Origin: an uncultured Ruminiclostridium sp.
Lineage (GTDB): Bacteria; Bacillota; Clostridia; Oscillospirales; Acutalibacteraceae
Direction: 5' to 3'
Assembly (NCBI GenBank): GCA_902490005.1
Contig: CABUCM010000062.1
Location: 1 to 9,632, forward strand
Length of the DNA: 9,632 bases
Both the position numbers and the translations under genes were made by a program. This document shows, piece after piece, positions 6,422 to 9,632 of the stretch. Numbering within the stretch: position 1 is the first letter of the stretch; each line of letters starts with the position of its first letter. Under the pieces are notes generated by a model that did no database searches, was not told the DNA's origin, and worked only from the letters and a program-made list of their open reading frames with translations.

Positions 6422-6508
6422 GGGGAATGCCCCCGTTGGGCGGGCGTGAACGCCTGTGCCCGCGAATATATACGGCGGAAGCCCCCTTTTCCAAAGGGAC
6501 GTCCGCCG
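6422..6508 (-). other. Three successive hairpins in the tpiA-gpmI spacer
   Basis: Reading towards gpmI: CGGCGGA/TCCGCCG (6502-6508 with 6473-6479) enclosing CCCTTT/AAAGGG; GCGGGC/GCCCGC (6458-6463 with 6440-6445); and GGGG/CCCC (6431-6434 with 6422-6425) just before the gpmI ribosome site. None is followed by a T run, so they are not terminators. They could protect the upstream mRNA end, mark a processing site or adjust gpmI translation. Confidence 0.55.
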
Positions 6509-6524
6509 CCAAAATCCATCAGGC

Positions 6525-7292
6525 TTATTTCGAGGCCGCTTTTACGATCGCGGCGAAATCGGGAGCCTTCAAGGCGGCGCCGCCGATTAAACCGCCGTCC
6601 ACGTCGGGCTGGGCGACCAGCTCGTCGGCGTTTTTGGCGTTCATGGAACCGCCGTACTGAATGGTGATCCCGTCGGCGGCTTCCTGGTCGTACAGGTCGG
6701 CGATGACCTTGCGGATCTGGGCGCAGACCTCGTTGGCCTGCTCAGAGGTGGCGGTCTTGCCGGTGCCGATGGCCCAAACAGGCTCATAAGCGATGATGAT
6801 TCTCTTCAGCTCTTCCTTGGAAACGCCGCCCAGGGCGATTTTGGTCTGCATGGCAACCAGCTCCGCGGTAATGCCCTGTTCCCGCTGCTCCAGGTATTCG
6901 CCTACGCAGAGGATCACGGTCAGGCCGGCGTCCAAACCGGCTCTGGTTCTCTTCTGCACGGTAACGTCGGTGTCGCCGAAATAGGTCCTGCGCTCGCTGT
7001 GGCCGGTGATGACGTACTGGACGCCCATCTCCTTAAGCATCACGGCGGAGATTTCGCCGGTGAAGGCGCCGGACTCGGCCCAGTGGCAGTTTTCAGCGCC
7101 AACGCCGATATTGGTGCCCTTGGTGGCCTCCAAAGCGGTGCACAGGTCCACATAAGGAACGCACACCACCACGTCGCAGCCGGCGTCCTTTACCAGAGGC
7201 TTAATTTCCTCCAGCAGGGCTTTGGCCTCAGAGGGGGTCTTGTTCATTTTCCAGTTTCCGGCGATGACAGCTTTTCTCAGTTGCTTGTTCAT
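6525..7292 (-). CDS. tpiA: Triosephosphate isomerase
   Basis: Interconverts dihydroxyacetone phosphate and glyceraldehyde 3-phosphate, a cytoplasmic TIM-barrel dimer. The 255 residues are normal length. Substrate-binding Asn13 and Lys15 lie in GNWKMNKT (12-19), electrophile His98 in VITGHSERR, catalytic base Glu170 in AYEPVWAIGTGKTA (168-181, leading into the mobile loop), and the phosphate-binding segments are GGSMNAKNA (214-222) and GGLIGGAAL (233-241). An upstream in-frame ATG at 7355 is less likely, because MNKQLRKAVIAGNWKMN is the family's usual beginning and AAAGGA precedes it by 10 nt, a rather weak ribosome site. It lies between pgk and gpmI in the same direction. The 177-bp spacer before it contains a terminator-like hairpin that may set how much pgk transcript reaches tpiA. 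Confidence 0.98.
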   Translation of the reverse strand: MNKQLRKAVIAGNWKMNKTPSEAKALLEEIKPLVKDAGCDVVVCVPYVDLCTALEATKGTNIGVGAENCHWAESGAFTGEISAVMLKEMGVQYVITGHSERRTYFGDTDVTVQKRTRAGLDAGLTVILCVGEYLEQREQGITAELVAMQTKIALGGVSKEELKRIIIAYEPVWAIGTGKTATSEQANEVCAQIRKVIADLYDQEAADGITIQYGGSMNAKNADELVAQPDVDGGLIGGAALKAPDFAAIVKAASK

Positions 7293-7357
7293 GCGTAACA
7301 AATCCTTTCTTTGCCCCGGCGGTACAGCGCCTAGGGGCCCATTTATTAAAATCAATG

Positions 7358-7388
7358 AAAAAGCGGCGCGGGAATTACCCCGCGCCGC
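7358..7388 (-). terminator. Intrinsic terminator between pgk and tpiA
   Basis: GCGGCGCGGG (7363-7372) and CCCGCGCCGC (7379-7388) form a perfect 10-bp GC stem with a 6-nt loop, followed on the minus strand by TTTTTC. It lies inside what otherwise looks like one operon, 66 nt before the tpiA start. I see no convincing promoter between it and tpiA, so readthrough must occur or be regulated. Confidence 0.8.
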
Positions 7389-7405
7389 GTTCAGGACATG
7401 GTTTA

Positions 7406-7452
7406 ACAGGCAGGAAAACGGGCGGGGTAATCAGCCGGATTCCTGCGCCTGT
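7406..7452 (-). promoter_or_regulatory. Candidate antiterminator hairpin upstream of the pgk-tpiA terminator
   Basis: ACAGG and CAGGAA (7406-7416) pair with TTCCTG and CCTGT (7440-7452) around a 2-nt bulge, leaving a 23-nt loop. That loop contains the complement of the terminator: GCGGGGTAAT at 7422-7431 is the reverse complement of ATTACCCCGC at 7374-7383. In the transcript the loop could invade half of the terminator's first arm and its loop. The arrangement is visible in the sequence; the regulatory role is inferred. Confidence 0.45.
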
Positions 7453-7469
7453 GGTTGTGGGAAAGGGAA

Positions 7470-8666
7470 TTAGTCCTTATCGTTCAGGCAGGCGATGCCC
7501 GGCAGGACCAGGCCCTCTAAGAATTCCAGAGAAGCGCCGCCGCCGGTGGAAATGTGGGTCATCTTATCGGCAAAGCCCAGCTTTTCCACAGCAGCCGCGG
7601 AGTCGCCGCCGCCGATGATGGAAATGGCGCCGCTGTCGGCAACCGCCTTGGCCACCGCGATGGTGCCGCTGGCGAAGTTTTCCCACTCGGAAACGCCCAT
7701 AGGCCCGTTCCACACAACGGTGCCCGCGCCCTTGATGGCGTCGGCGAACAGGGCTTCTGTCTTCGGCCCGATATCCAGGCCCATCCAGCCGTCGGGAATG
7801 TTATCGGAATTTACCAGCATATGCTCACAGTCGGCGGCATATTTGTCGCCCACCCTGTTGTCCACGGGAATCAGGAATTTCACGCCCTTATCCTTGGCCT
7901 TGGCCATCATATCCTTGGCCAGCTCTACCTTGTCGGCCTCGCAGATGGAGGTGCCGATGGAATACCCCAGGGCGTTCATAAAGGTGTAAGCCATACCGCC
8001 GCCGATAATCAGGGTGTCCACTTTTTCCAGCAGGTTATTGATGACGCCGATTTTATCGGAAACCTTAGCGCCGCCCAGGATCGCCACAAAGGGGCGCTTG
8101 GGGTTGGAAAGCGCGGTGCCCATGACAGAGATTTCCTTCAGGATCAGGTAACCGCAGACAGCGGGCAGGTAATCGGCTACGCCGGCGGTGGAGGCATGGG
8201 CTCTGTGGGCGGTGCCGAAGGCGTCGTTGACGTAAATTTCAGCCAGGGAAGCCATTTCCTTAGCCAGCTCGGGGTCGTTTTTGGTCTCGCCTTTTTCAAA
8301 GCGGACGTTTTCCAGCAGTTCCACCTCGCCGTCCTTCAGGCCGGCGGCGATGGACTTAGCGGACTCGCCTACCACGTCGGAAGCCATTTTGACGTCAAAG
8401 CCCAGCTTCTTGGAAAGATAACCGGCCACGGGCTTTAAGGAATACTTCATATTGACCTCGCCCTTGGGACGGCCCAAGTGAGAGCACAGAATGACTTTCG
8501 CTTTGTGGTCCACCAGATAGCTGATGGTCTTCATGGCTTCGTCGATACGCTTGGTATCGGTGATATTGCCGTTTTCATCCAGCGGAACGTTAAAATCGCA
8601 GCGGACCAGAACTTTTTTTCCGGCTACGTCGATATCTTCCACTGTTTTTTTCTTTGAGTAATCCAT
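7470..8666 (-). CDS. pgk: Phosphoglycerate kinase
   Basis: Transfers phosphate from 1,3-bisphosphoglycerate to ADP, the first ATP-yielding step of glycolysis, in the cytoplasm. The 398 residues match the usual 390-400. N-terminal substrate domain: RCDFNVPL (22-29), SHLGRP (62-67) and AHRAHAS (153-159). C-terminal nucleotide domain: GGAKVSDKI (198-206), WNGPMGV (319-325), GGGDSAAA (352-359) and STGGGASLEFLEG (373-385). ATG at 8666 was chosen over one at 8687, because the latter overlaps the ribosome site (AAAGGG, about 9 nt before 8666). It leads the pgk-tpiA-gpmI group, with a good promoter at 8717-8745 and a Rex-like sequence between promoter and start. The gap gene, often directly upstream of pgk in Bacillota, is replaced here by trmL. 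Confidence 0.98.
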   Translation of the reverse strand: MDYSKKKTVEDIDVAGKKVLVRCDFNVPLDENGNITDTKRIDEAMKTISYLVDHKAKVILCSHLGRPKGEVNMKYSLKPVAGYLSKKLGFDVKMASDVVGESAKSIAAGLKDGEVELLENVRFEKGETKNDPELAKEMASLAEIYVNDAFGTAHRAHASTAGVADYLPAVCGYLILKEISVMGTALSNPKRPFVAILGGAKVSDKIGVINNLLEKVDTLIIGGGMAYTFMNALGYSIGTSICEADKVELAKDMMAKAKDKGVKFLIPVDNRVGDKYAADCEHMLVNSDNIPDGWMGLDIGPKTEALFADAIKGAGTVVWNGPMGVSEWENFASGTIAVAKAVADSGAISIIGGGDSAAAVEKLGFADKMTHISTGGGASLEFLEGLVLPGIACLNDKD

Positions 8667-8688
8667 GTGAAAACACCCTTTCAACATA

Positions 8689-8706
8689 TTGATAACAAAT
8701 TGACAA
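8689..8706. promoter_or_regulatory. Candidate Rex operator at the pgk transcription start
   Basis: TTGATAACAAATTGACAA fits the clostridial-type Rex pattern TTGTTAA-N4-TTAACAA at 12 of 14 specified positions. It covers about +4 to +21 from the predicted pgk start, a position where a repressor would block transcription. Rex senses NADH/NAD+ and controls fermentation genes, and in some lineages glycolytic ones. AT-rich DNA makes chance matches possible. Confidence 0.38.
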
Positions 8707-8716
8707 ATCCTACCTT

Positions 8717-8745
8717 ATTGTACTCTACCTTTGGGATTTTTTCAA
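8717..8745 (-). promoter_or_regulatory. Sigma-A type promoter of the pgk-tpiA-gpmI cluster
   Basis: Read on the minus strand, TTGAAA (8740-8745) and TACAAT (8717-8722) are exactly 17 nt apart, each matching consensus at five of six positions. Transcription would start near 8710, leaving a leader of about 44 nt before pgk. Confidence 0.8.
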
Positions 8746-8864
8746 GCCTTTTTCACTGAGAAAACAAGGGGGGAAGCGCCTTCTTGCCCATCGCCTGAAA
8801 TAAAAGGGAAAGCCCGGCTTTTTTTGTGGGTTCTGCCTTCGCCTGGCGGTAAATCGCGGTGCCG

Positions 8865-9374
8865 CTATTTTGACGACGGCCACTGATAGGCCCGAAGCTT
8901 TCCGCTGCACTGAAGCTCAGGGTAATCCCACTGGCGCAGCACCTCGTAAACGCCGATGGCTACCGAATTGGAAAGGTTCAGGCTTCTGGCGTCGTCGATC
9001 ATGGGGATCCGCACAGTGGTATCCGGGTTTTCAAACAAAAGCTTTTCCGGCAGGCCCGCGGTTTCCTTGCCGAACAGCAGGTAGCAGTTGTCCGGGTAAG
9101 AAAGGTCCGTGTGCCGGTGGGGAGCTTTGGTGGAGAAATAATAGAAATTTCCGCCTTTATTTTTCCCAAAAAAATCCTCTAAATTCTCGTAATAAGTAAT
9201 ATCCAGTAAATGCCAGTAATCCAGGCCCGCCCGTTTCAGTTTTTTGTCGTCGATGGTAAAGCCCATAGGGCCCACCAAATGAAGCCTGGCGCCGGTGGCG
9301 GCGCAGGTGCGGGCAACGTTCCCGGTGTTTTGTGGAATCTCCGGTTCCACCATCACGATGTTCAGCTGTGCCAT
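8865..9374 (-). CDS. trmL: tRNA (cytidine(34)-2'-O)-methyltransferase, SPOUT family
   Basis: Methylates the ribose of the wobble nucleotide (C34 or cmnm5U34) of leucine tRNAs using S-adenosylmethionine, as a cytoplasmic dimer; the role comes from the family. The 169 residues are close to the usual 150-165. EPEIPQNTGNVARTC (10-24) is the N-terminal signature. LLFGKETAGLP (99-109) and IPMIDDARSLNLSNSVAIG (123-141) form the trefoil-knot cofactor site. The C-terminal 25 residues are a little longer than in E. coli TrmL. The ATG at 9374 begins the conserved MAQLNIVMVEPEIP; AGGAG about 12 nt and AGGA 4 nt upstream are both possible ribosome sites. A 160-bp spacer separates it from the hemW-like gene. 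No convincing terminator follows, but pgk has its own promoter. Confidence 0.95.
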   Translation of the reverse strand: MAQLNIVMVEPEIPQNTGNVARTCAATGARLHLVGPMGFTIDDKKLKRAGLDYWHLLDITYYENLEDFFGKNKGGNFYYFSTKAPHRHTDLSYPDNCYLLFGKETAGLPEKLLFENPDTTVRIPMIDDARSLNLSNSVAIGVYEVLRQWDYPELQCSGKLRAYQWPSSK

Positions 9375-9534
9375 AGTATCCTGCCTCTCCTGTTCTCAGG
9401 TAAAATTGTAAATCGTAAGCTTACGCTTTTTCCGCCTGGCTCCCCTTTCCGCCCGGTTCCGAATCCTGGCGGGCGCGGGCTTCCGGCTTCCGCAGGCCGG
9501 CCCCGCGGCAAGAAAGCTTCTTCCCCGGCCCGGG

Positions 9535-9632
9535 TCACCACAGGATCTCCCCGATTAGCTGGTTGGAAACCAAAAAACCCCGCGGGGTAAGCCGGATCCC
9601 CCGGCCGCCTCCAGGCCCATGGCCTGGCGGAA
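9535..9632 (-). CDS. hemW: 3' end of a hemW-like radical SAM protein gene (partial, possible frameshift)
   Basis: Only the last part of the gene lies in the window; its start is beyond the right edge. Read back from the TGA at 9535-9537, the frame ends in GIRLTPRGFLVSNQLIGEIL plus W. This closely resembles the C-terminus of HemW/HemN-type radical SAM proteins (pattern LTxxGxxxSNxxxxxLL); HemW is a heme chaperone related to coproporphyrinogen III oxidase. Farther upstream the same frame becomes Gly/Pro-rich (PPGHGPGGGR), while the neighbouring frame reads FRQAMGLEAAGG, which is more like this family. The two would join if the G5 run at 9598-9602 had one more G, so a frameshift or sequencing error is possible. 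With fewer than 100 bases, the family call is tentative. Confidence 0.55.
   Translation of the reverse strand, partial: PPGHGPGGGRGIRLTPRGFLVSNQLIGEILW

Noticed and set aside
7554..8438. A 294-codon plus-strand open frame opposite pgk
   Set aside because: It is the antisense shadow of pgk, with no recognisable domain and no ribosome binding site.
8799..8835. A possible trmL terminator around AAAGCCCGGCTTTTTTT
   Set aside because: The stem is only about five base pairs. The T run is on the plus strand, where no gene ends, and the minus-strand T tract is interrupted. It is not convincing in either direction.
9414..9425. Perfect 12-bp palindrome CGTAAGCTTACG upstream of trmL
   Set aside because: It could be an operator, but it is short, stands alone, and has no clear promoter at a fixed distance from it. 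There is not enough to support a feature.

Overview
The window looks like chromosomal DNA from a Gram-positive anaerobe, most likely Bacillota class Clostridia. The evidence is strong AGGAGG-type ribosome binding sites, a TTG start, numerous hairpin-plus-T-run terminators, a perfect CIRCE (HrcA) operator, a cofactor-independent phosphoglycerate mutase, and moderately GC-rich coding DNA beside AT-rich promoters. Genus cannot be fixed from the sequence alone.

Layout. Positions 1-490 hold no credible gene. They contain a 124-bp tandem repeat (two full copies and a decayed third, running off the left edge), then hairpin-rich DNA and a minus-strand terminator. Next come a small four-helix membrane protein (-), a small heat-shock protein (Hsp20, -), and divergently a Y-family DNA polymerase (DinB-like, +) with a perfect CIRCE 24 bp before its start codon. 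A two-way terminator separates dinB from a convergent flavodoxin-fold flavoprotein (-). Divergent from that is an XRE-type regulator fused to six membrane helices (+). The 4644-4825 spacer shows nothing I can name. The right half is on the minus strand: partial hemW-like gene, trmL, then a glycolytic cluster pgk, tpiA, gpmI ending in a strong terminator.

How the genes work together. Pgk, TpiA and GpmI cover neighbouring steps of lower glycolysis. Gap and eno are not in the window. The cluster has one good promoter before pgk, overlapped downstream by a sequence resembling a Rex (NADH/NAD+ sensor) operator. Its spacers are unusually long and structured. The pgk-tpiA spacer contains an internal terminator plus an upstream hairpin whose loop is complementary to that terminator over 10 nt, which is the layout of an attenuator. 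Hsp20 and dinB share a divergent spacer, and the CIRCE overlaps the best dinB promoter, suggesting that the polymerase responds to protein-folding stress.

I see no phage, CRISPR, insertion sequence, toxin-antitoxin or biosynthetic system. The items most worth checking are the CIRCE-dinB link, the pgk-tpiA attenuator, the 124-bp repeat and the Rex-like site. All regulatory functions are inferred from sequence pattern.
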